Shown here piece by piece: positions 1-10,531 of a stretch of 64,000 bases of DNA. The stretch's first letter is position 1. Every line of letters starts with the position of its first letter. A model generated the notes under the pieces. It was not told where the DNA came from and ran no database searches. It saw nothing but the letters and a program-made list of their open reading frames with translations. The stretch is from the NCBI GenBank assembly GCA_934717185.1, contig CAKUYQ010000002.1, positions 62,001 through 126,000 on the forward strand. Direction: 5' to 3'. This DNA comes from an uncultured Bacteroidales bacterium. GTDB taxonomy: Bacteria; Bacteroidota; Bacteroidia; Bacteroidales; UBA932. The translations under genes were made by a program, and so were the position numbers.

Positions 1-1
1 A

Positions 2-2011
2 AGATGGACAAACAGAGTATACAGCAATCTGTATACTGTAGATACGCTTGGCAAGATTAGAAAATTACAGGGGAAAGGGAGATACTTCTCACCTACCCTG
101 CACAGCGAAGTCTGCCACGGTGGCAGAAAGATGATGGCTGTTATTGAAAATCTTGTGCAAGGGGGAAACAGGATTGCCATATTGGATGCTTTATCGGGGA
201 AAAAACTTGGGACAATTGCCCCACCTGCGAGAATGGAGATCTCATCCATTGCCTGGGGCACCGAAAGACTGTACGCCACCATTATAGGTGGGTCCGGCCT
301 TGGAATATATTATCTTGATGGGATGGACTGCCTTATAGAAAAGAATTTTAAAGGATTGAATTCCGCAGCAGATTGGCAGAATGCTGCCCGGCAGGTTGAT
401 TGGCAGGTTGATTGGCAGGTTGATTGGCAGGTTGATTGGCAGGTTGCGGTAAAGCCCCAATATTCAACCATCAGAGATTTACGGTGCATTGGGAACAAAC
501 TCTATTTTGTATGCGATGCAGATGGGGTGAACAATATCTACATGCTTTGTGATGCAGACAGTTCCCTTCGCTCCGGATTCAAGATTAAAAGACTTACCAA
601 CAGCAGATATGGGGCTGAAAGTCCGTTCATTGCATCGGACACCCTGTATTTTACCGAGTTAAGGCTCAACGGGCACAAACCGGCAAAGATGGCAATGGAC
701 AGTATTCCGGCAAATGATGACAGCAAGTACAGAGTATCGCTATCTTCAGGCGGAGAGCTTGAATGCAGTTACAGGTACCTTATGGCAGAGGAGCTCTCGG
801 CAGGTGCGGAGCATAATCTGTGCGATAACGGCTACAAAAGATATACGCTAAAAGACACCGTCACCTCTACCGAATCTACTGAATGGCAGCATATTAAAGG
901 GGTTACAGCTAAAAGATATTCGGTCCCGCTGCATCTGTTTAGGTTCCATTCATGGATGCCTGTCTATTTTAACGCAGACAACCTTATGAATCTGAGTATG
1001 GACAGGATTACAGATGTTGTAAGCCCGGGGGCCACACTTTACTCTCAAAACACACTTGGCACAGCTGTTATGATGTTAGGGTATTCATACGCAAACGGGC
1101 ATCATGGCGGTCATGCCAAATTCTCATACACAGGGCTGTATCCCGTATTTGAGATAGAGGCAGACATAAATGAAAAAGACCGTCATATTGCCGTTGTTTC
1201 TGCTTCTGATTCAGATGAGATTACAACACCGAAAGGGGTATTGGTAGAGACCGCAGTGCGTACATATATTCCTTTTAATCTGAGTTCCAACGGATGGTCT
1301 CGCGGGCTGATCCCATCTGCCGAATGGCGGTTTGACAACAACAAATATTATCATTTGAACGTTGTCACAAAGACGAATGACCGTTTTACATACCGCAACA
1401 GGCTTATCTTTGGGTTGAGGTATTATCAAACACAGGCAGTTCCGCGAGCTGCGATATACCCCAAATGGGGAATTGGAGCATCCCTGCGCGGAGTAACTGC
1501 TATAAACGGACATGATAATTTTGGAAAGGCAACCTCTGTTTACCTCTATGGGTATCTGCCCGGTATTACCTCATTGCACGGAATACGCTTGGCGGCAGGT
1601 TACCAAAAGCAGTTTATCAGCGGCAAACTATATTACCAATCTAATCTTATCTCTCAGCCAAGAGGTATATCAAATGATATTTACGCAGATGACCTTGCAG
1701 TATTCGGCATAGATTACGGCATCCCTGTACAACTTGGAGATCTGAGCCTCGGTTGGTTTGCTTACCTGCAGAAGTTGGATATAACCCCTTTTGCGGATAT
1801 GGCTCTTGGGCGAAGGCCGTACCCGGGGCTGAACAGCGGCAGATGGTATAACTATACATCGGTTGGTGCAGATATTGTCTTAAACGGATATTTCTTCCAC
1901 ATAGCGATGCCTGTGAGTGTTGGAGTGCGATATGCGTGGAACAGAACCAATAATACCAACTTTAACATAAACAACAACTATATTGCACTGCTTTTTAACG
2001 TAAGTTTTTAA
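2..2011 (+). CDS. Outer-membrane protein with N-terminal beta-propeller and C-terminal barrel (5' end outside window)
   Basis: The frame is open to the first base of the window, so the gene begins upstream and the first internal ATG (131) need not be the start. The first part has repeated blades of the type seen in TolB/WD40-like propellers (IAILDALSGKKLG, NKLYFVCDADGVNNIYML, SDTLYFTELRLNG). The second half, from about codon 270, is rich in alternating aromatic/polar strands and ends in NVSF, a terminal Phe typical of outer-membrane barrels; KWGIGASLRG resembles surface-antigen barrels. A tandem DWQV repeat (four units) sits at 398-445. The function is unknown; a cell-surface location is inferred from the barrel signature. 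The following pnuC gene starts 32 bp downstream on the same strand. Confidence 0.6.
   Translation, partial: RWTNRVYSNLYTVDTLGKIRKLQGKGRYFSPTLHSEVCHGGRKMMAVIENLVQGGNRIAILDALSGKKLGTIAPPARMEISSIAWGTERLYATIIGGSGLGIYYLDGMDCLIEKNFKGLNSAADWQNAARQVDWQVDWQVDWQVDWQVAVKPQYSTIRDLRCIGNKLYFVCDADGVNNIYMLCDADSSLRSGFKIKRLTNSRYGAESPFIASDTLYFTELRLNGHKPAKMAMDSIPANDDSKYRVSLSSGGELECSYRYLMAEELSAGAEHNLCDNGYKRYTLKDTVTSTESTEWQHIKGVTAKRYSVPLHLFRFHSWMPVYFNADNLMNLSMDRITDVVSPGATLYSQNTLGTAVMMLGYSYANGHHGGHAKFSYTGLYPVFEIEADINEKDRHIAVVSASDSDEITTPKGVLVETAVRTYIPFNLSSNGWSRGLIPSAEWRFDNNKYYHLNVVTKTNDRFTYRNRLIFGLRYYQTQAVPRAAIYPKWGIGASLRGVTAINGHDNFGKATSVYLYGYLPGITSLHGIRLAAGYQKQFISGKLYYQSNLISQPRGISNDIYADDLAVFGIDYGIPVQLGDLSLGWFAYLQKLDITPFADMALGRRPYPGLNSGRWYNYTSVGADIVLNGYFFHIAMPVSVGVRYAWNRTNNTNFNINNNYIALLFNVSF
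398..445 (+). repeat. 12-bp tandem repeat inside a coding region (four DWQV units)
   Basis: Four perfect copies of gattggcaggtt lie in frame and encode DWQV four times; a partial unit precedes them (caggtt at 392) and another DWQ occurs at 371-379. The unit length is a multiple of three, so copy-number change would lengthen or shorten the protein without frameshift. Confidence 0.9.
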
Positions 2012-2043
2012 ATTTTAAATAAACAATAGATTTAACCTTTACA

Positions 2044-2733
2044 ATGAAAGACAACAAGATACTTAACCTCTACGACTGGTTCCTTATTGCAGGGGTAACA
2101 CTCTCCAACCTTATCTACTCGCTGATATCTGTTTACACTAAGGGCGAATCTTTTGACACATTGGGCTTCATAGCCGGCATTACAGGAGTGCTGTGCGTTG
2201 TCCTTTGTGCAAAAAGGAGCATCTACAACTATCTATTTGGGGTAATAAACGTATCGCTTTACGCATATATCTCGTACAGATCCGGCATTTACGGCGATTT
2301 TGTACTTAATGCGTTCTACTATTTCCCAATGCAGTTCGTTGGCATCTATCTTTGGAAAAAGCACAAGGAGGAGGAGGCTCCTCAAACAGTTGAATCCAAG
2401 CGGATGAGCAATACCAACAGATGCTTTCTGTTTACATTCTGTTTTGCAGCAACCATGATAACGGGATACCTCCTAAGCAGATTCACCCCTGACCCTATGC
2501 CATACAAGGATTCTGCGACAACTGTTCTCTCCATAATTGCCATGTTCCTTATGGTACGTGCATATATGGAGCAGTGGTTTTTGTGGATTATAACAAATGT
2601 CATTAGTGTTGTTATCTGGGCTGTTCTTGCTGTTGAGGGGGAAAGGTCTGCAGGTCTTATGGTTATCATGTGGGTATTCTACCTGCTAAATTCCATTAAC
2701 GGCTATATTGTGTGGCGCAAGAATGCGCGTTAG
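2044..2733 (+). CDS. pnuC: PnuC-family vitamin B3 derivative transporter
   Basis: The 229-residue protein has about seven hydrophobic segments and the PnuC family pattern, including the NYLFGVINVSLYAYI segment, the GIYGDFVLNAFYYFPMQFVG segment and the C-terminal NGYIVWRK. PnuC proteins carry nicotinamide riboside or a related NAD precursor by facilitated diffusion and are trapped by a cytoplasmic kinase. It lies 32 bp downstream of an outer-membrane protein gene on the same strand, which may therefore be the outer-membrane part of the same uptake route (inference). A second PnuC gene sits at 16970-17623. Which of the two carries nicotinamide riboside, and whether one carries thiamine (as PnuT does) or riboflavin (PnuX), cannot be told from the sequence alone. 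Confidence 0.85.
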   Translation: MKDNKILNLYDWFLIAGVTLSNLIYSLISVYTKGESFDTLGFIAGITGVLCVVLCAKRSIYNYLFGVINVSLYAYISYRSGIYGDFVLNAFYYFPMQFVGIYLWKKHKEEEAPQTVESKRMSNTNRCFLFTFCFAATMITGYLLSRFTPDPMPYKDSATTVLSIIAMFLMVRAYMEQWFLWIITNVISVVIWAVLAVEGERSAGLMVIMWVFYLLNSINGYIVWRKNAR

Positions 2734-2868
2734 CTTTGGCTTTGGCTTTGGCGTTGGCTTTGGCTTTGGCGTTGGCGATTTTAAGAGTATAGAAAGTAGA
2801 GAGGGTAGAGAGAGGAAAGAGAGTAGAGAAAGTAAAGAGGGGAAAGAAAGTAGAGAGAGTATAAAAAA
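2733..2868. repeat. Composite GGCNTTGGC + purine-rich repeat (copy 1)
   Basis: Directly after pnuC come repeated GGCTTTGGC/GGCGTTGGC units (2733-2777), the link ATTTTAAGAGTATAGAAAG, and then about 80 bp of purine-rich AGTARAGAG-like units. The same order recurs at 3058-3106, 55666-55870 (reverse) and 60790-60950. No gene is seen in it. Confidence 0.8.
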
Positions 2869-2896
2869 AGAGGGCAACCCGAACAGACCACCCTCT
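2869..2896 (-). terminator. Terminator of tRNA-Gln
   Basis: AGAGGG at 2869-2874 pairs with CCCTCT at 2891-2896. Read on the minus strand the hairpin is followed by a run of seven T, so it should end the tRNA-Gln transcript. Confidence 0.7.
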
Positions 2897-2901
2897 CTAT
2901 G

Positions 2902-2972
2902 TTGAGATACCAGGATTCGAACCTGGACAGACAGAACCAAAATCTGTAGTGCTACCATTACACCATATCTCA
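2902..2972 (-). tRNA. tRNA-Gln (anticodon TTG)
   Basis: The minus strand reads TGAGATATGG at the 5' end and TATCTCA at the 3' end (7-bp acceptor stem). The anticodon stem ACAGA/TCTGT encloses loop TTTTGGT, giving anticodon TTG, and the T arm carries GTTCGAATC. CCA is not encoded, as usual in Bacteroidota. Confidence 0.95.
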
Positions 2973-3057
2973 GTTGAGCGTGCAAATATACGATTTTTTT
3001 TTAACATATCAAATATCTGCCGCCTCTACCGCCTATTTTACATTATATTTTCCTTTG

Positions 3058-3106
3058 GAAGGCATTGGCATTGGCTATTTTGAAGAGTAGAGAGAGAGTA
3101 AAGAGA
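3058..3106. repeat. Composite GGCATTGGC + purine-rich repeat (copy 2)
   Basis: A short version of the composite repeat: two GGCATTGGC-like units, then CTATTTTGAAGAGTAGAG and purine-rich sequence. It lies in the 320-bp gap between tRNA-Gln and groES. Confidence 0.7.
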
Positions 3107-3208
3107 GAACTATTATCTTTAAGACATTAAACTCATAATGGCTTTGGCCAAAGGTTCACTTTATTGTTTGCTCCTTACAAAAACTGTCAAATTGACATAA
3201 AGGAACTG

Positions 3209-3227
3209 TTGGCACTCATTTTGCCAA
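3209..3227 (+). promoter_or_regulatory. Candidate groESL control site: sigma-54-like -24/-12 or palindromic operator
   Basis: TGGCAC (3210-3215), five bases, then TTGC (3221-3224) is a full match to the sigma-54 core TGGCAC-N5-TTGC, 68 bp upstream of the groES start. The same bases also form an inverted repeat TTGGCA/TGCCAA, and TTGGCACTC resembles half of a CIRCE element (TTAGCACTC), but no second CIRCE half follows. Which reading is right is open; no standard TAnnTTTG element with exact spacing is seen in this gap. Confidence 0.4.
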
Positions 3228-3292
3228 TCAGACAGCCGGAGTTTAAAAAACTCAAAGTGGAATAAATTTAAAAATATTAAAAATACAGAACT

Positions 3293-3565
3293 ATGAACGT
3301 TAAACCATTAGCAGACAGAATTCTCATAGAGCCAAAAGAGGCTGAGACAAAGACAGCAAGCGGGTTGTTTATCCCCGATACAGCTAAAGAGAAACCTCAA
3401 GAGGGTAAAGTTATAGCAGTCGGCCCCGGCAAAAAAGATGAACCAATGGAGGTTAAAGCCGGAGATGTTGTTCTTTACGGTAAGTACGCCGGCACAGAGA
3501 TTAATGTAGATGGTAAAGCCTATATGATTATGCGTCAGTCAGACGTTCTTGCAGTTTTGTCATAG
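3293..3565 (+). CDS. groES: Co-chaperonin GroES (Hsp10)
   Basis: The 90-residue protein is full length for GroES. It starts [35 protein letters not shown], in which the mobile loop (about residues 16-33) is evident, and ends with the usual [13 protein letters not shown]. It forms the heptameric lid of the GroEL folding chamber in the cytoplasm. groL follows 57 bp downstream on the same strand, the usual operon. A sigma-54-like or palindromic element lies 68 bp upstream. Nothing unusual is seen in the protein itself. Confidence 0.97.
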   Translation: MNVKPLADRILIEPKEAETKTASGLFIPDTAKEKPQEGKVIAVGPGKKDEPMEVKAGDVVLYGKYAGTEINVDGKAYMIMRQSDVLAVLS

Positions 3566-3601
3566 CAGATGACAGCACGCAACAAGGCAGACATTGTTTA
3601 A

Positions 3602-5257
<1,656 letters not shown>

Positions 5258-5276
5258 AAATTGATTAAATAAAAAG

Positions 5277-5365
5277 GTAATTTCTGCGTTATGCTCACTT
5301 TTTAAATCCTCACGTACCTATTAAGTACGCTCCGGTGTTAAAAAGTTCGCAGGCCTTGAAATTAC
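5277..5365. repeat. Nested palindrome downstream of groL
   Basis: Nested arms: GTAATTTC (5277-5284)/GAAATTAC (5358-5365), CTTTTTAA (5298-5305)/TTAAAAAG (5338-5345), and CGTAC (5313-5317)/GTACG (5325-5329). The whole could extrude as a long cruciform or form a hairpin in the groL mRNA 3' region. No T-run follows directly, so it is not the main terminator. Confidence 0.6.
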
Positions 5366-5405
5366 TCTTTTTCTTCAACCAATTTGACTACACGATAAAA
5401 TTATA

Positions 5406-5435
5406 GAGGACAATCGAAAGGTTGCCCTCTTTTTT
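5406..5435 (+). terminator. Rho-independent terminator of groESL
   Basis: GAGGACAATC, loop GAAA, GGTTGCCCTC, followed by TTTTTT. One internal mismatch. It lies between the convergent groL and uvrC genes. Confidence 0.85.
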
Positions 5436-7269
5436 ATTGTTTAGAAGCGGCGGTGATTAGTGTTGCGGCCCGCTTGCCGGCAACGGCAGCCAACTCTTCA
5501 AATGATGCCTCCTTTATTCTTTTGACGCTCTTAAAGTGCTGCAGCAGCTTCTGTTCTGTAGTCTCGCCTATGCCGGGAATCTCCCTCAACCAGCTGTTTA
5601 TCTGACTTTTTGAACGCAGCTGCCTGTGGAATGTGATGCCAAATCTGTGCGCCTCGTCTCTAAGGTGCATAAGTATCTTTAGCGATGGCGAACTTTTGCC
5701 AATAAGGAATGGAGCAGCTTCGTACGGAGATATTATCTCCTCTAATCGTTTGGCTATGCTCACTATCTCTATCCTCTCTGTAAGACCCAAATCCACCAAA
5801 GCATTATACGCAAAAGAGAGTTGCCCCTTTCCACCATCTATAAGAACAAGCTGAGGAAGCTCGCCACCCTCCTCCAACAGACGGGAATAACGCCTGTGAA
5901 CAACCTCATACATAGAGGCAAAGTCGTTTGCGCCAACAACTGTCTTTATCTTAAAATGCCGGTAATCCCTTTTAGACGGCTTGCAGTTCTTGAACACCAC
6001 ACAAGATGCCACCGGATTGGTTCCCTGTATATTTGAGTTATCAAAACACTCTATATGATATGGCAGATGCTTTAACCTCAGATCCTCCTTAAGCCGTTGC
6101 AACCTGTTGGTGTCTGCCTCCTGAGGGTTCTTTATCTCCTCCTGCTTCAACCGCTCGAATTTAAAAGCGTTGGAGTTTTTTATACTCAAATCCAACAGAG
6201 CAGCTTTATCCCCTTTCACCGGCACCTTAAACCTGCCGGAGATCTCCATCTCGGATGGGTGGAACGGCACAAGTATCTCTGCGCACGAGATCTCGGAGAG
6301 GAAATTGTCGGGAAGCGGAGAGGAGGGATTCTTCCCTTGCCACAGCATCTTGTATGCCTCAACTACAAAGCGGGCCAGCACATCTGCCTCCGCCTCCTCA
6401 ACACCCAATCTGAACTCCATGTTAAAGGTCTGGACTATACAGCCGCTGTTGATTCTCATAAAGTTGCCAAAAGCACTCCCCTTTTCGAACACAATGGAGA
6501 AAACATCTAAGTTATTTATAGACGGATGGACTATAAGGGATTTGCTGTAGTGATTGCGCAAAAGCTCTATCTTCTCCTTGTACTCCATGGCCGTCTCAAA
6601 CTCCAATGCGGCAGCGGCCTCCTCCATCTTCTCCTTAAACTGCCTTATAAGTGATGAACTGTTACCGCGCAAAATATCCTGAATGTTATCTATCCAGCTA
6701 TCATATTCATCCTTTGAGATATATCCTGCACACGGAGCCAAGCATTTTTTTATATGATAGTTAAGACATGGCTTGAATTTTCCCTGCTCGATTCCTTGCA
6801 ACGAAAGCTGCAGGTTGCAGTCCCTTAACGGGAAAAGGGATGTTATAAGTTTTACGATATCTTTTGCATGCATTACAGAGCTGTACGGTCCAAAGTATTG
6901 CGACCCGTCCTTTATAAAGCGCCTTGTGAGAATGACACGCGGGAAAAGTTCGTTTTTCAGGGCAATCCAAGGATAACCTTTACTATCTTTCAACAATATG
7001 TTGTACTTTGGCTTGTACTGCTTTATAAGGTTGTTTTCCAACAGGAATGCATCCTCCTCTGTCTCTACCACAGTGTGCGCCAAATCTGCAATCTTACTTA
7101 CCAACATTCTGGTTTTCACCGGCTTTTTGTCTACAGCCACAAAGTAAGACGAGACCCTTTTATGCAGATCTTTAGCCTTGCCTATATATATGATTGTCCC
7201 TGTGTTATCATAAAATCTGTACACCCCGGGGGAGTGGGGAAGCAATGCCACCTTGTTTCTAACATCCAT
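5434..7269 (-). CDS. uvrC: Excinuclease ABC subunit C
   Basis: The 611-residue protein has the UvrC order: an N-terminal GIY-YIG nuclease (GVYRFYDNTGTIIYIGKAKDL, residues about 14-35), which makes the 3' incision in nucleotide excision repair; a cysteine-containing zone (about 170-185); a UVR UvrB-binding domain (AAAALEFETAMEYKEKIELLR, about 213-235); the RNase-H-like 5' nuclease domain (IECFDNSNIQG, VLIDGGKGQL); and C-terminal helix-hairpin-helix motifs (EIPGIGETTEQKLL). It works with UvrA/UvrB in the cytoplasm. It is convergent with groL. One copy of CTTCCCGACAA lies inside it at 6305-6315. Confidence 0.97.
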   Translation of the reverse strand: MDVRNKVALLPHSPGVYRFYDNTGTIIYIGKAKDLHKRVSSYFVAVDKKPVKTRMLVSKIADLAHTVVETEEDAFLLENNLIKQYKPKYNILLKDSKGYPWIALKNELFPRVILTRRFIKDGSQYFGPYSSVMHAKDIVKLITSLFPLRDCNLQLSLQGIEQGKFKPCLNYHIKKCLAPCAGYISKDEYDSWIDNIQDILRGNSSSLIRQFKEKMEEAAAALEFETAMEYKEKIELLRNHYSKSLIVHPSINNLDVFSIVFEKGSAFGNFMRINSGCIVQTFNMEFRLGVEEAEADVLARFVVEAYKMLWQGKNPSSPLPDNFLSEISCAEILVPFHPSEMEISGRFKVPVKGDKAALLDLSIKNSNAFKFERLKQEEIKNPQEADTNRLQRLKEDLRLKHLPYHIECFDNSNIQGTNPVASCVVFKNCKPSKRDYRHFKIKTVVGANDFASMYEVVHRRYSRLLEEGGELPQLVLIDGGKGQLSFAYNALVDLGLTERIEIVSIAKRLEEIISPYEAAPFLIGKSSPSLKILMHLRDEAHRFGITFHRQLRSKSQINSWLREIPGIGETTEQKLLQHFKSVKRIKEASFEELAAVAGKRAATLITAASKQ

Positions 7270-7283
7270 ATTTATTATATTTG
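7253..7283 (+). promoter_or_regulatory. Bacteroidota-type promoter for the acyltransferase gene
   Basis: TTG at 7253-7255, 20 bases, then TATATTTG at 7276-7283 fits the -33/-7 consensus (TTG, TAnnTTTG). The start at 7306 lies about 15 bp after the expected transcription start. The promoter overlaps the start of the divergent uvrC gene and fixes the acyltransferase start against a longer open frame upstream. Confidence 0.7.
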
Positions 7284-7305
7284 CTCTTTGCAGAAAGATA
7301 TTACT

Positions 7306-9117
7306 ATGAGCGATACAAAATTAGTCAATAATTCTCAAGTTAAGCATGCCCTTAAGATTAACGGGGTTGCGGGGGATATTGTTGCACGTCTGGCAATGCA
7401 GGTTACCGGACTCAACAAGATGAATGACATATACAGCAATATAAGCCGGTATAAAGGTGTGGAATTTGCTCAAAAACTAATAGAATATCTGAAGGTTGAA
7501 TGTGATTTTCTTCCCGACGAATTAAAGAATATCCCTGCAGAGGGACCTGCAATACTTGTCTCCAACCACCCATTTGGGGCAATTGACGGCATTATGATGC
7601 TTGCAATTGTGGGCAAGTTGAGACCCGATTTAAAGATTCTCACCAATTTTCTGCTCTCATATATTCCAAATCTGCAGGAGTATTTCCTTCCGGTAAACCC
7701 TTTTACAGACAGGCCCGGTCTAAAGAGCAGCCTTAAGGGGCTTAAATTGGCAAAAGAGAACCTTGCAAACGGTGGAATATTAGGGCTTTTCCCATCCGGG
7801 GAGGTATCATCGAGCGGAAACAAAGAGAAAGTTGTAAAGGATATCCCATGGCAACCCTCTATAATCAAGCTTATACGTAATGCCGGGGTGCCGGTCATTC
7901 CGGTCTATTTCCATGGCGGTAACTCAAAGTTTTTCCACTTCATAGGCAAGGTGCATCCGCTGCTGAGAACGGTAAGGCTTCCTCATGAATTGGCCAACAA
8001 ACACGACAAGACAATCTCAATACGGTTTGGGAAACCTGTTTCGGTATCGGAGATTGCGGAATACACCTCAGACGCAGAGCTTGGAGCATATCTGTACAAC
8101 AGAACATACGCTTTAGAGTCTGAGATATGCAGTGGAGACTATGCCAAATCTAAGGATAAAGAGACCGCAACAGAGTATACCATACCTGTTGCAGAGCCTA
8201 TAGACAGGAAACTTATAACTAAAGAGTTAGGCAAGCTAAGCACACACAAGCTGTTTGATACAGCCGGATATGAGTGCTATCTGTGCGATTCATCACAGAT
8301 TCCAAATATGATGCACGAGATTGGACGAGTAAGGGAGGAGACATTCAGAGCTGTTGGAGAGGGTACCAACAAGTCGTTGGACACAGATGAGTATGACACA
8401 TACTACAAACAGATGTTCCTATGGAACAAAGAGAATAATGAGCTTGTAGGGGCATACAGGATAGGTCTTGGAAACGAGATCTATGCAGACAGAGGAATAA
8501 AGGGATTCTACACAGATACGCTTTTCAGATACAAACGGGAGATGAGCTATTACCTGAGCCACTCCATTGAGTTGGGGCGTTCATTTGTTGCAGTGAAATA
8601 TCAAAAGGAGGCTCTTCCACTCATGCTTTTGATAAAGGGGGTGATGTACACCGTTTTACGTTATCCAAACATAAGGTATCTGTTAGGTCCTGTAAGTATA
8701 AGCGCCTCTTACCCGCTGTTCTATCGCAGCCTTATGATCTACTACCTTAAGAACAGACAAGCTTTGTGGGAGCTAAAACACAATATAAGGCCTATCCACC
8801 CGTTTAAAGAGGAGTTCTACAGAGTAAACCCGTCTGATCTGCTATACGGAAAGATGGATTCGTTGGAGAAGTTTGACAGATTCATCTTTAAGCTGAGCGA
8901 TGGCAAATACAGGTTGCCAACCCTGCTTAAGAGGTACATAAAGATAAATGCAAAGATTATAGATTATAACGTAGACCCGGATTTCAATTACTGCGTAGAC
9001 GGTCTTATTATGCTTAATCTGTCTGAGGTGCCAAGATTGGAGATAGAACTTCTGTCAAAGGAGTTTACAGACAAATCCGAAATCTACCGCAGGTTTGACA
9101 TATCTGTAACAGATTAA
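7306..9117 (+). CDS. Two-domain acyltransferase (PlsC-like O-acyltransferase + GNAT-type N-acyltransferase), OlsF/GlsAB-like
   Basis: The 603-residue protein has an N-terminal lysophospholipid-acyltransferase domain with NHPFGAIDG (H-x4-D motif, about residues 83-91) and FPSGEVSS, and a C-terminal domain from about residue 320 ([51 protein letters not shown]) of the OlsB/hemolysin-like acyltransferase type. Fusion of these two activities is known in OlsF, which makes ornithine lipids; in Bacteroides the separate GlsA and GlsB make glycine lipids. So this enzyme probably N-acylates an amino acid and O-acylates the product to give a phosphorus-free membrane lipid (inference). The amino-acid headgroup cannot be read from the sequence. 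Its last four bases overlap yidD from the other strand. Confidence 0.75.
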   Translation: MSDTKLVNNSQVKHALKINGVAGDIVARLAMQVTGLNKMNDIYSNISRYKGVEFAQKLIEYLKVECDFLPDELKNIPAEGPAILVSNHPFGAIDGIMMLAIVGKLRPDLKILTNFLLSYIPNLQEYFLPVNPFTDRPGLKSSLKGLKLAKENLANGGILGLFPSGEVSSSGNKEKVVKDIPWQPSIIKLIRNAGVPVIPVYFHGGNSKFFHFIGKVHPLLRTVRLPHELANKHDKTISIRFGKPVSVSEIAEYTSDAELGAYLYNRTYALESEICSGDYAKSKDKETATEYTIPVAEPIDRKLITKELGKLSTHKLFDTAGYECYLCDSSQIPNMMHEIGRVREETFRAVGEGTNKSLDTDEYDTYYKQMFLWNKENNELVGAYRIGLGNEIYADRGIKGFYTDTLFRYKREMSYYLSHSIELGRSFVAVKYQKEALPLMLLIKGVMYTVLRYPNIRYLLGPVSISASYPLFYRSLMIYYLKNRQALWELKHNIRPIHPFKEEFYRVNPSDLLYGKMDSLEKFDRFIFKLSDGKYRLPTLLKRYIKINAKIIDYNVDPDFNYCVDGLIMLNLSEVPRLEIELLSKEFTDKSEIYRRFDISVTD

Positions 9118-9350
9118 GGAACAGGATCGTATCCACTACCTCCCCATGGATGGCATCTCAACAGCCTGCGTACGGTAAGATAAAGCCCCTTGAACGGGCC
9201 ATGTTTCTTGAATGCCTCTATTGCATATTGGGAGCAGGTTGGTGTAAATCTGCATGTAGGTGGTTTAAGCGGTGATATACAGATCTGGTAAAACCTCACA
9301 AGAACAAGAAACGGAAACGATGCAACCGCTCTCCAGTTAATCCTCTTCAT
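9114..9350 (-). CDS. yidD: Membrane protein insertion efficiency factor YidD
   Basis: A 78-residue protein with the family hallmarks: [32 protein letters not shown], with three conserved cysteines, and the C-terminal [13 protein letters not shown]. YidD lies at the inner membrane and helps YidC insert proteins. It overlaps the 3' end of rnpA by 14 bp, the usual rnpA-yidD pairing, although here rpmH and yidC are not adjacent. It ends in a 4-bp overlap with the convergent acyltransferase gene. Confidence 0.95.
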   Translation of the reverse strand: MKRINWRAVASFPFLVLVRFYQICISPLKPPTCRFTPTCSQYAIEAFKKHGPFKGLYLTVRRLLRCHPWGGSGYDPVP

Positions 9351-9774
9351 TTACAACCTCCTTTATCTTACAGAGAATATTGCATACAGCCTTCTCGATT
9401 GTAGCGTACGGCAACTCTGTTTTGGCAACATAGACAAACAGGATGTTAATATGTTCATTAGGTTGTAACGTAATTAACTGCTTGTTAAGACGGTATGCCT
9501 CCCTCGTCCTACGCTTTAGGAGATTTCTCATTACAGCCCTCTTAAAGTTCCTTTTTGGAACAGAGACCATTATCTGTATCTTCCCGACAACCAAGCTGTC
9601 TTCATTAGCTGTGCTTTTTGTGCCACTCTCCGCCACTACAGGCTCTACATCTCTATATACATGATAAACTGCCTTAAAAGGGAAACCAAAAGTTGATTTC
9701 CCTTTTAAAAGCAGCTCATTTATCTCTTTTCGCGATTTAAGCCGTTCCTGTTTAGACAGAGAATTGGGCTTCAT
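9337..9774 (-). CDS. rnpA: Ribonuclease P protein component
   Basis: A protein of about 145 residues with the RnpA core: [17 protein letters not shown] at the N-terminus and the RNR-type motif [25 protein letters not shown] (about residues 75-100), which binds the RNase P RNA. It assists 5' maturation of tRNAs. I place the start at ATG 9774; a GTG one codon upstream (9777) is an alternative. A longer than usual acidic insertion (about residues 35-60) precedes the core. hemD ends where rnpA starts and yidD overlaps its end, so the genes are co-transcribed. A copy of CTTCCCGACAA lies at 9590-9600. Confidence 0.95.
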   Translation of the reverse strand: MKPNSLSKQERLKSRKEINELLLKGKSTFGFPFKAVYHVYRDVEPVVAESGTKSTANEDSLVVGKIQIMVSVPKRNFKRAVMRNLLKRRTREAYRLNKQLITLQPNEHINILFVYVAKTELPYATIEKAVCNILCKIKEVVNEED

Positions 9775-9776
9775 CA

Positions 9777-10523
9777 CTATATATTTTTATCTGAAGCAAG
9801 ATACAGATCCAACGCTTTTGCCACAGATGGGGCCTCCGGAGTTGGAGCCAATATCTGAGGGGTGATCTTTACAGCCTTAAGAGCCTTTAGACTTGCCGGG
9901 CCAAAGGCAGCAAAACGGATATTCTCCGGTGCGAAATCCGGATAATTTTCAAATATAGACTTAACATCCTGCGGAGTATAGACTACTATTATATCGTAAT
10001 TGTGCAGGTCTGTCTGCGTAAGATCAGATATAATGGTCTTTACAAATGCGGCACTGTCAAATTTGTATTTTGTTTTGGCAAACAGTTTATGTAAATCTGT
10101 TTTCTGGTTCTCCGTAGAGGCAATAAGGAATTTTTCCTCCTTATGCTTGTTCCCAATAAGCTCCGGAATGGAGGCAATCGTCCCGTTTCCAAAGAAAATT
10201 TTTCTTTTTCTGTAAACAATATGCTTTTGCAGATATACTGCAATAGACTCAGAAGTACAGAAATACTTCATATCCTCAGGCACGGTTATTCTAAGCTCCT
10301 CACAAAGTTTGAAAAAGGCATCTATTGTCGTTTTGGATGTAAACACAATAGCCGTAAAATCCAATATATTGATTCTCTGTGCCCTAAATTCCTTTGCACT
10401 TAAAGTTTCTACCTTAAAGAAAGGCATAAACTCTATATTGACTCCATATTTTGATGTTAAATCTGTATATGGGGCAAGTGTAGCAGGTACCGGTTGCGAT
10501 ATTAGAATATTTTTTATACCCAT
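9777..10523 (-). CDS. hemD: Uroporphyrinogen-III synthase
   Basis: The 248-residue protein starts IKNILISQPVPATLAPYTDL and has the two-lobed HemD pattern: IVFTSKTTIDAFF (about residues 60-72) and, in the second lobe, DIIVVYTPQDVKSIFEN and IRFAAFGPASLKALK. HemD closes and inverts hydroxymethylbilane to uroporphyrinogen III, the branch point to haem and cobalamin; the nearby B12-dependent reductase gives a use for the latter. Sequence conservation in this family is always low, so the call rests on overall pattern and on the Bacteroidales context (DUF4271-hemD-rnpA-yidD is a common order). It starts 8 bp after the DUF4271 gene. Confidence 0.88.
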   Translation of the reverse strand: MGIKNILISQPVPATLAPYTDLTSKYGVNIEFMPFFKVETLSAKEFRAQRINILDFTAIVFTSKTTIDAFFKLCEELRITVPEDMKYFCTSESIAVYLQKHIVYRKRKIFFGNGTIASIPELIGNKHKEEKFLIASTENQKTDLHKLFAKTKYKFDSAAFVKTIISDLTQTDLHNYDIIVVYTPQDVKSIFENYPDFAPENIRFAAFGPASLKALKAVKITPQILAPTPEAPSVAKALDLYLASDKNI

Positions 10524-10531
10524 AGAGTATG

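Noticed and set aside
3209..3227. CIRCE element for HrcA before groES
   Set aside because: Only one half (TTGGCACTC) resembles CIRCE; no GAGTGCTAA half follows at nine bases.
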